The notes under the pieces: generated by a model
Seen by the model: only the letters and a program-made list of their open reading frames with translations
Told to the model about the DNA's origin: nothing
Database searches by the model: none
Shown: positions 36,760 to 50,433 of the stretch, in pieces
Layout: each line of letters begins with the position of its first letter
Position numbering within the stretch: the first letter of the stretch is position 1
Translations under genes and position numbers: made by a program
Source of the DNA: Branchiostoma floridae
Lineage: Eukaryota > Chordata > Leptocardii > Amphioxiformes > Branchiostomatidae
Direction of reading: 5' to 3'
Assembly: GCF_000003815.2 (NCBI RefSeq)
Contig: NC_049991.1
Coordinates: forward strand, 12,248,955-12,312,954
Length of the DNA stretch: 64,000 nt

Positions 36760-39700
36760 TACAGGAGTTGGTAACAGTCACTTCACTCATTTGTGGGATT
36801 TTAAGAGAATTTCCAGCAAAGGCCAATCAATACACATTCAACATTTTTTGTTCAATTGTTTGCACCTCAGAGCTTGGAGAGATTTACCCCGCCAAGTCCA
36901 AGGTCACCGGGGACACAGCTTCTTGATTTTCTGTAAATTTGAATGTTCATGTGATTCTATATACATTAACAACACCAACCCGTGGTCATCACATGACAAA
37001 AGTTCTCTCGCCGAGTATGACTATGAACACATTTGCTGAGAAACGCAGTCAAAGATAAATTGATAACGCGGTCTCGTGTTCAATGTCATTTTTTCTTTAT
37101 AGAGTTGCCTTGAAATTTATTCCCTTGTTCAAAATATTATGCCATGTAGCTGTAAGTATCACTAATTAAAAATGCATCGATGATTTCCTGTTATAAATTC
37201 TTCGACATCTTTATCGATCTTTGCTTAAAGTTTATGAAGTTTTCAATACATCGGGACATATCTTTTAACTTTGTGATCAGGTCGTAACCAATATTGTACA
37301 CTAACGTGTCCGTGTTAGCACTAAACGACTTTTAACATTACAAGTCTCAGGAGAATTCTCACGTTGCCGAACCCCCCGAGACTGCCTCTGATGTGCACAT
37401 CCTCTAAATGCTTATCGCGTGTTTGGTACTAATGGAAGGTTGAGGGAAGGGCGCCGGAGCCTGTGTGCAGGAGAGGGGATTACAGAACGATTTGTCGCCA
37501 CACATTCGGTCTGATCTTCGGCGTGATTCAGTAGACCGGGTAATATCTCACACGCGCAGGCCTAAATGGTCTACAAACGTGCTTCCGGAACCTCACACGT
37601 TATGTTACTGGCTTTAGGTAATTCACTCTGTACAACAGTCAAAGGTCATTATTACACCACACTGATACGTAACGGTTAGTATGAGAATGGATACTCCTTA
37701 TTAGTAGCGAATAGTCACACTCGTGTTTGTCTTTGGTTTGCCCACGTGCTTCATTGACTTTCATATGACTTTGGGAGGGGACAGGGTGGTGATTAGCCGC
37801 TTAGCTTGATGGTAAACTGAAAATTTCTCTTGGGGCATAGATAGTACAATTCAGCAAAAAAGGGTTAACTATTAGCTAGGAGAGTCATTGTCATTATATG
37901 TGTCGGTCTGCGCGGGAAGTTCACATTCCGCCTTCTGCTCCAGTCCAAAATAACCCTATGGTGGCCGAACTCGACTGACCCTAGCAAAAAGTCACACATA
38001 AGCTAGCGTAGTTGGTCTGGTGTAGACTAAAAGCTGTGCCATTTAGTGCTGTCTAAACCACGTGACGGAATCGGAGAAGGCGTCCACCAGACCGTACAGA
38101 CAGATTTACAGACGCGTGTTCAATTTAAATATGTAGGAAGCAACCTGTCAAACCCGAACGACGCTCATATAATGATAATAATTAAAGTAAAGGGTATAGA
38201 TAATAAAATGTACGTCCCATGTTGGTGATAACAAGCCGTTTCCCATTTGTGTAATTGATTTGATACACCTTGAACTTCGTAATATTAAAAGTCAACAAAG
38301 TGAAAATTATCAGATTAGTCCAGTTTACATAAATGGGTTTAATGGCATACACAAGTATACATCAAAAATGCGATTTTGTGATAGGTGAGAGCTTTATCGT
38401 CATAATATGTAAGATAAGTACGTTTTCTGTCCATCATGGTGTTTGGTAAATGTAAGTGCGATGTCAGCCATATAGGCCCTTCCTGTGGGAAGCTGTTAAA
38501 AGATTACTTATTGATTTATATCCACTGAAAGGGTGTGTGAAATATTAATGATCGAACTGCAGGTGGCACGCGGTCATCCAAGGGCACGAGTGGGGTCACG
38601 TCAAAGTCATTTGTCTGTCTTGTGTAACTCTAACTTTCAAAATATATTGTGTTTTTTAACGTGTAAGTCCAGACAAGCTGATAAACTTAAGATCTGAAGT
38701 CTTCCAAACATATTGATAATCAGTTGTTTGATGAAAGGTGGAAAAATGCAAATGTTTACCGATTAGTAAACATGAAGTAGATCGAAGAGGTCGTTTCAAG
38801 CCATAACCTACTAAAAAGTAACGCCGTGGAATGCTAAGATTTTGTTAAGACTTTGTGAGCGACATGAATCGTCAATGTAAAGGTAAAGCTCGATAGGACT
38901 GACCAAGAGCGCCACATGGCGACTCGGACGACGTAATACATCGAACGATTATTGCCACTATTATTGAAAAAGTCCAACGACGTGCCCGCCCACATTGTCA
39001 TTCATAACTGCTTCGATAAGTTGTCCTTCCGTTACAGTCGTTCACTTGGATCGAGATCTGCGGTAAAGCTATCAATACCACTGTAATCATTTTCACTTTG
39101 TTACGTCTGACTATAATACGTTGATTGCAATAAGCGTCACACCCTTTTATTGTGATATACACAGTTCTGTTTTATCGTCCCAAACCTGCAATAAAACATG
39201 TATGCCTTGATTCCTGTGAAGTGAAATAGTTACTAATGGTCTGAATCTACACCAGCTGTTACAGATATTAATAAAAATCAGATGTTGATACCTACTCTGA
39301 TCACGAAGAAAGAGCAATGAGTCGGAAGCGGAGTCCCTCTCCCAGTTCAAAGCTGAGCTGTGACGGGCTCTGCTGCATTGAGCTATCCCCTGTCATTTTT
39401 ACATATGTAAATAGGTGTACATAACAACAATAACCACCTGTCACGTCTTTTTTGCACACGTCTACGTCTTTCCCCGTTCTTATCCTTTGTTTGCATTAGT
39501 CTTAACACTGGTCATCGCGCAGCTGGTAATAAGCTAAGCAGTACCAAAGATGTTGATGAGTCATACGTCCATGACGTCCATGTGAATGTTTTCCTCGATA
39601 ACAAGATGGTTTTTACCAAAGGATTTGATTAAGAATATTGTGACGTTCAGGGTTATCTCCACACTCAAAATACTTTTCAGTTACGCCATCTAGGTAGTTG

Positions 39701-41819
39701 TTTTGGAGCTGCAAGTTGCAATTACTCACAATGACCTTGCATACGACGACGCTTCTATTGCACAACATTGCACCGCTCAAGAAACCTGTATAACTTTCAT
39801 CGTTAGTTCAAATATCTAATCAAAGATCAGAAGAACTTTACTTTTATTCTGCGGAGCCATACAACAATGGCCAGTCACTAAACTGTTAATTGACAATTTG
39901 GAAAGTGGAAAATCTAAGAATCAATGGGGTCTAGTAGTTGCGACTTTGTTCTCTAAACAGCATTTTTGAAGAACACTTCTTATCCACAAAAGGAGTTGAG
40001 TTCATTCTGTCTGTATCTACATCCGTTCACACACACCGTATTACATGCATGCAGCCTCCTGATATTTTCTAACACACCGATAGGTGTCGCTTTTTCCTTG
40101 CTGCTGTGTGCCATGATTGGAAAGTGCTTGGCACCCTGCAGCCTCGCACTAGCGCTAGACCGAGTAAGTATGTTGAAATGATTTTGAGACCGTATCATCA
40201 TCCTCCACAAACCTCTTTCTATAAAAGTCACCACAAATCTCGCAAAATATCAAGCGCTTGGCTGTTTTCAAATGAATATTTAGTCTTCTCAATAACCGAC
40301 TATTCAGCACCAATGACAGACACAGTTTGAGATAAATTTATATCTGTATTGCAAGTTGCTGAAGCACATTTCTGTTCCTGACGATTAACTGTCAATCACG
40401 TACCTTCACTTCGGCCCCGCTCCTGTACCTGTTCGCAGAAATGTTACAAAATGATTTAAAATAAGACATCAAGTTCGCAGCCCGTTTCGTGCTAACTTCG
40501 GCTACCCGGTCCCGGTCTGTGACTATTTTTGGTGAAAGATCCACCAAACACTTAAAAGGACAGTACTGCAGCTACTCACGATAAATCAATAACAGCAGCC
40601 ATCTTTTCCACCAAAACTTTCCAAAATTGGCTCCATTTTAGGCTATGTTATACGGTACTATCAAATCAAAGCTCACCGCATAATATCTTAAAAGGTTGTA
40701 ACGCCATAATGAAGATTGTTGTGCCTCACGTCCACGCATCTTTCCTTCACGCTGTATCAAGCTCGTGGAGTCGTTCTCGCAACGTTTTACTGTACTGTGT
40801 ACTTATTACCATCAAATCACTATATTATGATGTGTGGTTTATTTATGGTTTGAATCCCATTTTCCAGTGCCGACTGTGTTCGTTATCAGCTCGACAAGAC
40901 GACAATAAAAGTGAAAGAAAATCATTTGTCTCTTTTTCCGTGGCGCCATCTGATCCTCAAAGATCTATCAATGGGCCATAAAATGTCACCGACAAGCAGT
41001 TGCTGGGACCATTTATCAAGAAACACCGTTTCAACCGGTATCAAAAAAAAATCCTAGTGAATGTTTACTTTGTGAGACTGACCATAGGTTAAGAAGATTT
41101 GTATCACGTATGACGCTAAATACTCTGTGTAAGCGTGTTCTGTTCTGGTTTTACTTTGGTTTGGCACTTCGCAAGCTAAGAAAATGTAATACCAGTAAGC
41201 AATGTTCTAGACAATTCACATTTGAACATAACATAACAGCAAAGAAAATTCAACTTGGCATTTTAGCAGCACTTGAGCGAAAAAATAGATCATTCACTTT
41301 TTAGGGCTCTTCACATGGCGCCAGTTGAAATGATACCTAATCTACAAACCGTGCCAGTCGCGGACGGGTAGTAATCAATAGTCGTGCCGCTGGTTAGTTT
41401 TATGGGAACAACAAAAGAGATAAAGTCTAGCATTAAATGATGGTAGGTCTATTCTTTTGCTTACATTATTTCATTTTCTCTTGTAGAGTGAGAATTTGAA
41501 AGAACTGGAGCGACAGAAAGACTATAGTTACAAAACTTTTACACCTGCAGCAAATGTGAACTTGCCTGGTTAAATAGATAAACTGAAACTGAAATGTGTG
41601 AAAAAACGTTCTTATACCAAACCGCAACGATTAACCACAATGTGCCAGGCTGTAGACTGCTTCAACCAGAGGCGCCAGCATGTCTCCACGTGCGGGCCGG
41701 GCTTATGAAGCAGACGGGAGATCTCCGTTACAGATCCAGGCTGGCTAGACGCCTGGCAGACGAGAGGGTCGTAAAACAAGTTCAGAAACACCCATCGGGA
41801 GTTCACCTAGAGTTCAACT

Positions 41820-41831
41820 GGGGGGGGGGGG
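41820..41831 (+). repeat. G12 homopolymer
   Basis: Run of twelve G in the gene desert. Confidence 0.9.
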
Positions 41832-43211
41832 AGGCGTGTGTTTATGTCTGAGGCTTACCTTACAGGAAAGGTGAATCGTTGGGCGCCAACTGTGAGACTG
41901 AGAGTATTTGAACCTTAGTTGGAGCACAGCAAATTAAAACACATTGGCCATTTCAGTTTGCCCCAAGTACTTCCAAATGTACCCTTATTTTCAATAAGAT
42001 GTATCCACGATAAACGTTGGATATACCGGTACCGTGTGGCACAATATCCTTGTAAGAGATGGGAGCTTTAGACACTGAAGTCAGGCGACGCTTACTTTTC
42101 TTAGATCTTTTTTGCCTTCGCCTCAACAGGTATATATGCCGAAGTATATTATTCCCGAAGTATATCATTCCCGTTTGTTCTGCATTACATTGTAAAGAGT
42201 ATACCTACTCCTACATAATAAATCAGAACAAACAGGTCTTTCAGTAGCTTTATAGCTCTGCTTATGTTAAAGGCAGTTCCTGACCCCATTCTACATGTGA
42301 AATGCACCTACTACCTGCTGTGAAACACACAGTTTGATTGATATTGATAGCTTTTGTCTGGCGCCAAAACCACATGTTCTTTATTAGAAAATCCGGTCCA
42401 TAAAAAAACGCTACTTACCCATTTTCATGATAAGCCTTGTTTATGGCTTCTAGCTCAAGGCAATGGCCACACGATACCATTTGTCGCAATCCGTGGGTTA
42501 TGGAGAATATCATTTGTCAATGTAAACTAATAGCCATTTTCATTTGTATGTTTGTTTTCATTTTGTACTGTGTCAAGCGTAGTAGCACTAATGCATGTTT
42601 CAAACCAAACGACGTCCAATGGGCTCGTGTGGAATTAAAAAGAACAGCACAGACGATGATGAAACCAAACTAACTTTAGTTAAGAACCAGAGATAGAAAA
42701 GAAAATCAACAAAAATGTTGACAATCCTGGCGAGAAAAGACGTAAAGGCATTACTATCGCTTCTTTAAAAAGCGTGAATGTAACATACATTGTTAACAAT
42801 AGTTGCTAGTTTTGTCTGCCAGTGCTGTTTTGTGCCTTATCCTGTGCGCAAGCATGTACTCAGCAGGTTAAAAACGTAACGCTTTGTATTCCCTTCCCTA
42901 TGCACAACTACAGTCATTATATGCAATATTCCCCAACTCTGTTTAGTGCCCTAGTCATTATACATACAGATGTAATATGACGTTTTCATAATGCATGGCT
43001 TCAATATGCCCTATCTCCACAGCAATGAACTGGAATATGTTGAAAGCGTTATTAAGGAAGCGACACGGAACAGCGGTCACAACATCCCTGTAAAATTGTG
43101 GACCGCAGCAGGCGCTTCCATTTATTCTGAATCTGTCGTTACATATAAATTACCTAGGTCAGACTCCGACACTACAATGGCGTGATTCTGGTCGGAAATG
43201 CATTGAAATAT

Positions 43212-43285
43212 TTGTTGTTGTTGTTATTATTGTCGTTGTTTAACGTCTATTATTTCGCTAGACGTGGTCTCTAAGTGCTGGGTAA
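43212..43285 (+). repeat. Dispersed repeat end with (GTT)n tract, copy 2
   Basis: TTG triplets, then TATTATTTCGCTAGACGTGG, then GTGCTGGGTAA. It matches 576-645 read on the opposite strand. The element's other end is not recognised. Confidence 0.6.
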
Positions 43286-44838
43286 CACATGGTACAGTAT
43301 GGCTTCCATGGTCTGTCTAGGTACTAGTATTTCTGCAACTTAGAAAAAAAGTAAGACGACTTCAATAAAACATACTGTACAGATTAAAGATAAAAATACA
43401 GACGCATGGTGGTTCATCGTCTTGATGAATATATTGATAGATAAATTCTTCGTCTTGTTTCAGAATACGCTGTTATTTCCATGAACTAAGTGATCAAACA
43501 TTTTTACAATACGTAGGGTCGTAGCTCTTCTAAGACCACATTTTTTACTTTACAGGTAGAGTGATTTTACCATTCAGTTAGCATTAATAGCAGCACTTCC
43601 ACACACCAATGCCGTGTTCCCGTCGCGCTAGTTTGCCCACAATATAGCGGTTCATTACCATTGATTGCTGATGACCTTTGACATCCCCGTTCCGCTCCAG
43701 CGATTTTTGCCTACATATCCGTCCACTTATTGCTCGGAATAACGTCTCCTATGGACATGTTAATTGAGGGTGTTCTAGGAATAGGAAAAACTGATTGTAA
43801 GTTATTTGCAGGGGTTGTTACGGGTGAGTGCACTTTATTATCTGCGTATTCTTTTACAGATATTGCAACAATACTGGCCAATAAAGGGACCAAGCCAACG
43901 CATTCTGTTCATATATGGATTCATGACTTTTTGATTGAAAACGAAAGATAACACATGAATCTAGATATGTGTGGATTTCGCTGGTGTAACTCAAGGATAA
44001 AAAAACATGACATCATTTCAGACTGATGCTCCTTGTGATACGTGTTTCGAATACATTTCAGTGGTATTCTTAAGACTTATAATGCGACAATTTTCACGTT
44101 CGGATTAGCTTTTCCATTGAGTGTCAAAAAACAACAACAATGAAACCCGCGCATGATTTAACCACTAATATATCTTTTAAGGTTACAACTGACTAAGAAG
44201 TTAGTCGGAAAAGTTGCGATTCACCATTCCTGTATATTGCAGATAACAGATTCACTATATCATCCTCATTATCGCACCTTCCCCGCAATGTACATTAGTA
44301 TGCCTTGCCGTGTACCGTTCTTTTGAAGAGCCTGGGTTGCCTAATTACCGCCCGCTTGTGAGTGCGTGCGTGGATTCTCTCCCTTCGTGCTCAGAATGTC
44401 ACTTTGATATTAGTGCATTACTGATGCTCTTCTTTGATGCGCGAGACTGACATGCTCTCATGTGCGAGAAATATGTGGATCACAGTGGATGTACGCGTGA
44501 TGTCAATTGTACGTTTGAATTCAATTCTTGGAGAGGAGAAATCATCATTGAAGTCTTCTACCCTAGTGATACGCCAAAAATTCTTTTCAAAACGCTCTTA
44601 AAAAACAAAACATTCGTTGAACGACATGATTTTGTTTACCTGTAGCACATGTATAGTAATAATTGGATGTAGAATGCATGTATGATATTGTTATCGTTAA
44701 CACTACATATGTTAAAGGTGTTGTTTGCGTCATAGATAAGGCTAAGAAGATGTGAATAAAGTTGGGTATGAACATGTTTTAACCTTTGGGACTGCAACAC
44801 CTGTGCTTACATGTATATACCACTAGTATCTAAGCTGA

Positions 44839-44859
44839 TTCAGCACCAAGGTCAGGGAT
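44839..44859 (+). promoter_or_regulatory. NRSE/RE1-like motif in gene desert
   Basis: TTCAGCACCAAGGTCAG, one mismatch from the RE1 consensus (T at position 14). It is 4.7 kb beyond the candidate polyA signal of the LRR receptor. Confidence 0.35.
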
Positions 44860-47800
44860 GGTGACACTCGGTACAAACCAATATTTTCAAATGTAGATGT
44901 TATATCTTTTTACACTATTCAGTGCTGGATAAGATAGTGCTACTGTCTAGCACACGGCACACTTGTATAGCTATAGTGTTAGCGATGTACAGTACCAGAA
45001 ACGTGTGGCACTTGCAATTTGTACACTAATTCACAAGACAAGATGGTAATGAACATACTCAAATTAAGTACTCGAAACACTGTATGCCGCGTCAAGCAAA
45101 ATACAAAGATTGACGTTTCCTCTTTTGATAAAAGTGAACATGTTTTCGCGTGACGCACATAAAAGACCTTGGCAGAATCAACCACATAGTAACCATGGTA
45201 ACGTAACCGTCAGACCGAATCCCTCATGATACAAAGCAGGTGTCGCAGAGAGGCACCATGGGAAATCAGTGTACCCGTCATTAATGAGGTAAATGATGCC
45301 GAACGCGTGATAACGACGTTTGTTATACAGACTCTCAGCACATCATTGTGGTACAGGCAAAGTATATTTGGTGGCACGTTAACAGTACGTCAAGGAGAAA
45401 GAAAATATTGAAGCAGTGTTGCTGAAAATATATTACTTGCTGCATCATAAAGCAGATAAAATTTTATGAAAAGAAATAAATATCATTTTACACCAAAGAT
45501 TTGGCAACTTATCAAAAACATGATACAAGTTGATTTTGCATTGTTCATTGTACATAGAGCAAAGCAAAGCCGATCAAAAATCACACTTTACTAGTGAGAA
45601 CACAGAAACCTCACAGATGTAGGTCTCCTGTGCTTACGTATGCTACCCAACACGGGGTTTCCGGTGTGCTCGTTTGATTGACAGGTGAAAGGGACGATTT
45701 CGATCGCTTGATCTATGGGATAAACGCACACCGTCCTCATAATAAAGGTGGAATAATCAATATTTCATGGCTTTATTTCGGGCAAAATTTGGGAAAAATA
45801 GACCAAAAAAAGAGCAAGAAGCTTTTGTTACTTCATACAATGGTTAAAAAAGCACAGAAAAATAAAATGTGCAACTGTCCCACATATCTGTATTTTGCTC
45901 CGTGAACAGAAGACTTATCTTTCAACTAACAGTGTGAGAGTATTGCTGTTTATGATAGTTTCAGTGGGGCCATAAATTTCATTTATAATAAAATAATATA
46001 ATCTCACAATAGCTGGTGCGGTTGGAGGGTGATGAAGATTTAATTTGAGGACGTAAATTATGAGTTTGACATCTACATGGGCCTGGCTGGCCTAGAAGTT
46101 TTCTTATCAATAACAGAATAGCACAGCTTTTACTGAATAAAATTCCGCTTGTGGTTTCGTATTGCTGAATTATTTTATACACGGGCCTCTCACTTCTGCC
46201 ATAGCGCTCCTCAAAAGGATTTAGGAAATGTAGTATATTACATATATTTGTGCATATTTTAAATTTGATTCAAGTAAGTTAGTTGTCCACACGTATCTTT
46301 TACAAGACATCATATTTGTGTGTATTTTACGGACATAGCATGACTTTCGTGCCACGTCACTGTCGTAAACATGAGCGCAGAACATCCGTGTACGTGACAT
46401 GTGGAGATGGAAGTGCAGCCATTCATTTTACTGGTATGGTGTGAGGTCAACGTCAGCATCTTTCGCTCGCACCATATTCGTCATCTGGGGTTCTTGGGAG
46501 AATCTCTTGCTTAAAGCGTCCTTATCTTTGTTTTTACTGTCCAACAACTACAAGAGAATACTTGAGTCGTCTCATGCGACTACCTACATTGGATGGAGAT
46601 GAAGCCCATGCTCCATACGCTCGGGTCACGGAGCGGGTTCTGTTTCCAGTCATCCCTGCCGCTGACTGATCTGACATGAGGGACAGGGGTTATTGTTGTG
46701 ACTACATGTCGCTCTGGTATTAGAGAAAGGTTTCTGAATCAGCCATGGGGAATTCCGCCCAGTACACGCTTCCGTGCAAACGTGCTGACGGCCGAGAGAT
46801 GGCATATAAAGTCTAAGTGCAAACCGACATATGATACCAATGGAACTGTCAGTTTAAAAGGCGACTTACTGGTTTTACCAGTATTGCGTTGCCTACTTCA
46901 CGCAAACGCAATAAGTATAGAGATTATTCATAAATCTGTGTGCAACAGCGATATTTTGAAACACGAGAGTCTTTGCAGCTCACAACAGAAGTTTTAGATG
47001 TTTTGAAAGTCACATCAAAAGTCACGAAGGATTTGTATCGAGATTACAATTAGTTTGGTGTAGTTGTTGATCTAGATGGATGAGGGAGGCGCGGTGGTTT
47101 ATTACTGTACCACTGTAGCACGTGACGTGAGGTGTGATGGATGGATGGGGGATGCTTCTTTCCATTCCCTCAAATCGTTCTAGTCGATTTTATTCCACCC
47201 TTTTCTCTTGGTTTTAGAGGTAGAAATGTCCGTCACGAATCGTCTTATCACTGTAGATCCGCCACTGTTCCAATATGGTGGTATTTCTATGTGTCATGGT
47301 GAGAAGGGGCAAATTTTGCTCGAACATTGCGATGAACATGCACACTTCTACCAATGTCTTTATGTTAAACCCAACAGTGTTAACATTATGTGAGAGTTAA
47401 GAAAATATTTCAATGATCATATTCTAATAAGATTATAAACAATGTATAGAAATAAACAATGCGAAACCACGAGGTCTCAAACACTATCATAATGCAGCGT
47501 TAGCTTGACTCTCTTGTTTACATCTTACGTCTTCAACATTGGTACCAACGCTACAATCATTTGATCACATTACTCGTGTGTGTCACCCAGTCACACCTTC
47601 CACAACAACGCACCTTATACTGATCTGACTGTCAGTTCCCGGCCAATTACTGTTTGTGGGCGAAGACGGATGGCAGAGGACATTTAATCCACTTTATCCT
47701 GTCCGAAATCCACTTTATTGTTCCGGGTATTACGGTGGGAAAGAGATGAAATCGTATATCAATCAGGGCTTCCACAGTTTCCACCTAATCTGGTATCCGT

Positions 47801-48582
47801 TCAATTAGGGTTTCTTTCCAGTTGTGTTTTTCCTGACACATGAAAACTGTACCAGAAACTGTCGTTATGAATTTAACGTTGGAGGATTTTATAGGGGCAA
47901 ATGCTTTACGCCCACGAAAATCGCTACCACTACATTGCCTTGGACTTGATAAACATGTTGACTATATTTGGCATTCTAGTAGAAAAACCAAGGCGTCAGT
48001 GCCAGCGTATTTCTGCTGACAACTTAATTCTTCTTGTGTTGTTTTAGGAAGACAATATTAAAACAATAATACAGGCCGTACGTCGAGATGAAGGTTTCTA
48101 ACAAGGGCGCTAACATAAAACATACTAAGAAAAACATGTTCGCCTCAGGGTAGGATTGAGAATGTCAGATTCTTGGCGGTCAATTTACCTTTTCTCCAAA
48201 GTGGATTTTGGTTTACAGCATTGTGCAGTATATCATAGTCTATTACTGGTATCTAAAAAGAAAAGCTTCCTATATTCTTGTGTATACGTACTACACTAGA
48301 TAGATGTATATGCAAGAAAACTAAGACCACTACGCTAAAAAGATAGAAATTACAGAAGGTTCGTTACTAGCACATTGCTTTAAAAGCGATTTCTCATGCG
48401 TCCTTGATTTCTTTATTAATATTATCAATAACGCAAGAAAGTAATCAAATCCATCATATTGTGTCGTGCAAGCTATACCCGATGAAAGAATGAATCTCTT
48501 TTGAGTGAAATCACGATAGAATCACCGTCAGCGAATGTCGATACACAGGGTGTGGAAGCATATCTGCTTTACATAAACCAAA

Positions 48583-48670
48583 GCCACTGACGAAGGATAG
48601 TGGATTCTATCCGAAACGTCTGACCGTTTCAAAACCATATCCAGTTGCTTGAGTAACTATTTTTGGCGTA
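48583..48670 (+). repeat. Structured dispersed repeat with hammerhead-like core
   Basis: CTGACGA at 48587-48593, stem GGATAG/CTATCC, then GAAAC at 48613-48617, followed by ATATCCAGTTGCTTGAGTAA. CTGANGA-stem-GAAA is the catalytic-core layout of hammerhead ribozymes. The copy at 26941-27045 keeps the flanks but has a different, still paired, central stem. Stems I and III are not clearly formed here, so activity is uncertain. Confidence 0.55.
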
Positions 48671-49132
48671 TCTTATTACCTGGATGTCTAACCTACATCG
48701 ACAAAGCCAAAGATTTCAAGTGAGATATTGTCGTATCGATATTACTACAGAGTTGATAAAACACCCTGTCAGTTTTGATATGAAATTGACGACTGATAAA
48801 CATCAAGTCCGATGGATTAACCCTCGCCAACAGCCTATGCGAAATGGTGCAGACAAAAAGCCTTGGGCAAAGATGGCATCTACTGAAGTGACAAGTCCCG
48901 GTTTGGGTGTGGTGGAATTCTGCATTCATTTCGATGTGAGTAAGCGAGCGGGGTTTCTTGCCAAAATTTGGACATTTATCACGCCGCGTTTAGTAGATGG
49001 ATAATCTCAACCAATAGCACACAGGCATGTATGGAATGTCTCTAGCTTCTTAGAAGGACTGGAAGACAAGACCTAAAAGAACCATTAGAGAGTAGCTGTT
49101 GTTGGTGTTTTTGTTACTTGAAACCAGGGAAA

Positions 49133-49153
49133 TTCAGCACCAAGGACAGAGAC
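49133..49153 (+). promoter_or_regulatory. NRSE/RE1-like motif downstream of LRR receptor gene
   Basis: TTCAGCACCAAGGACAG followed by AGAC. All 17 consensus positions match. It lies 1.3 kb past the LRR receptor stop codon and 0.44 kb past its candidate polyA signal. Confidence 0.5.
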
Positions 49154-49575
49154 CGAAAGCAACGTCAACGCTCCTAACAAAATCTAACCTCCTTGCTCCT
49201 AATAAACAAATGCAGTGGTGTTCTTCCACTTGCTTGTTTCTTTTCTATAGTCCTATGTTTGTTTGTAGTATGAAATATCTGTGTAGCAAAGCCTCCTAGG
49301 TTGTAGCTTGGAGTTTCTCAGCCACTCTCCCCTTTCGTCAAAGCCCTACCATCAGCTTCAATTGACAGGTGTTCCGGGTAGGCCGCCATTTAAAGCGCTT
49401 CTAGTATTAGCTATATTGCCTTTGGGCTGGATGATATGAAAGACTTAATAGAGTTTTTCGTGTAACAAGGTATTCAGTTTGGGCTAATATGATACGGGTT
49501 TGTTTGAAATTAGTTTAGCCAAGAGAGACAAACAAAGAGCGATCCGTGTTTTCAACAATGATTTCACCATGTGAC

Positions 49576-49581
49576 TTTATT
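49576..49581 (-). terminator. Candidate polyadenylation signal, LRR receptor gene
   Basis: AATAAA on the minus strand, 0.85 kb past the stop. It is the first one found there, which would give an ~870-nt 3' UTR. Confidence 0.45.
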
Positions 49582-50433
49582 ACAATGAAGCATCCATAGC
49601 TGCCACGTTAACACAATACTCACAATTCTAATGAAATATCACAATTTTCTGACAGGATAATTTGTCATAATTCAATGTACAGACATGACCTCACGATCTG
49701 GGATTTAGGGGTCTATATTCACACAGGACGATTTCATCGCCAAGGGATCCACGGACTTGACATCACTTACATGGAATGTATTGTCGTTGAGAGATATCAA
49801 GTTCCCAAAGGAAAAGTCATGAACTGTTGACACAAAGGCCTAACGTTAATCATAAAAAATTGCCGGGTATCACAATTGATATTGACAAAAGTTATATACA
49901 TTATAGTTAACGTTAGATCTCGATTCAATTCTTGCAAGTTATGTAGCGTTGGAAACACCCTTTGACATCTGACTTATAAAATCTGTTTCATAAATTTTAA
50001 GTTTTAAGTTACAATTCAAACACTGGAAGGGTGCATAATTACAATGGTATTGGTACAAATATTTCAGTAATTATTTACAAGTCGGAATTTTTTCACTGAC
50101 TAAATTGTTGATCACTTTAACGCCAAAGTTTTTGTTCATTTCCACATAGTGCATTTGTCATACTTTTGTTACAATACATTTTTACATACAAAATATACAC
50201 AGCCATTGCCTATTTTTAAAGTGGAAAGAGTGTCGAGTGACTTTACCTTTTCAAGCTGAAACAGTGCTCCTATGCTGCCTGCTATCTCTTAATTAGAGTC
50301 AATTGTACCAATTTTTCTCTGTTCCATCAATCCAGGGTAGGTCTGAAAGTCAGAATGTAAGGAAATAGTTTTAGGTTCTGTCAGCTGCGAGGACATACTT
50401 TGTATCACCATTTATGGTGTTAACGTTATATTC

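Larger units (their letters stand above)
32800..49560. other. Gene desert, about 17 kb
   Basis: No open frame here shows family motifs, exon-like borders or linked phases. The longest (36551-37039, 162 codons) has no recognisable similarity and spans a 22-bp tandem duplication. Contents I can name are small repeats at 36716, 41820, 43212 and 48583 and the RE1-like motifs at 44839 and 49133. It separates the sialyltransferase promoter from the LRR receptor 3' end, so distal regulatory DNA is a reasonable expectation but is not shown. Confidence 0.55.

Noticed and set aside
36551-37039. 162-codon plus-strand frame with a hydrophobic start
   Set aside because: The initial hydrophobic stretch mimics a signal peptide, but composition is non-coding in style, it spans a 22-bp tandem duplication, and no family is recognisable.
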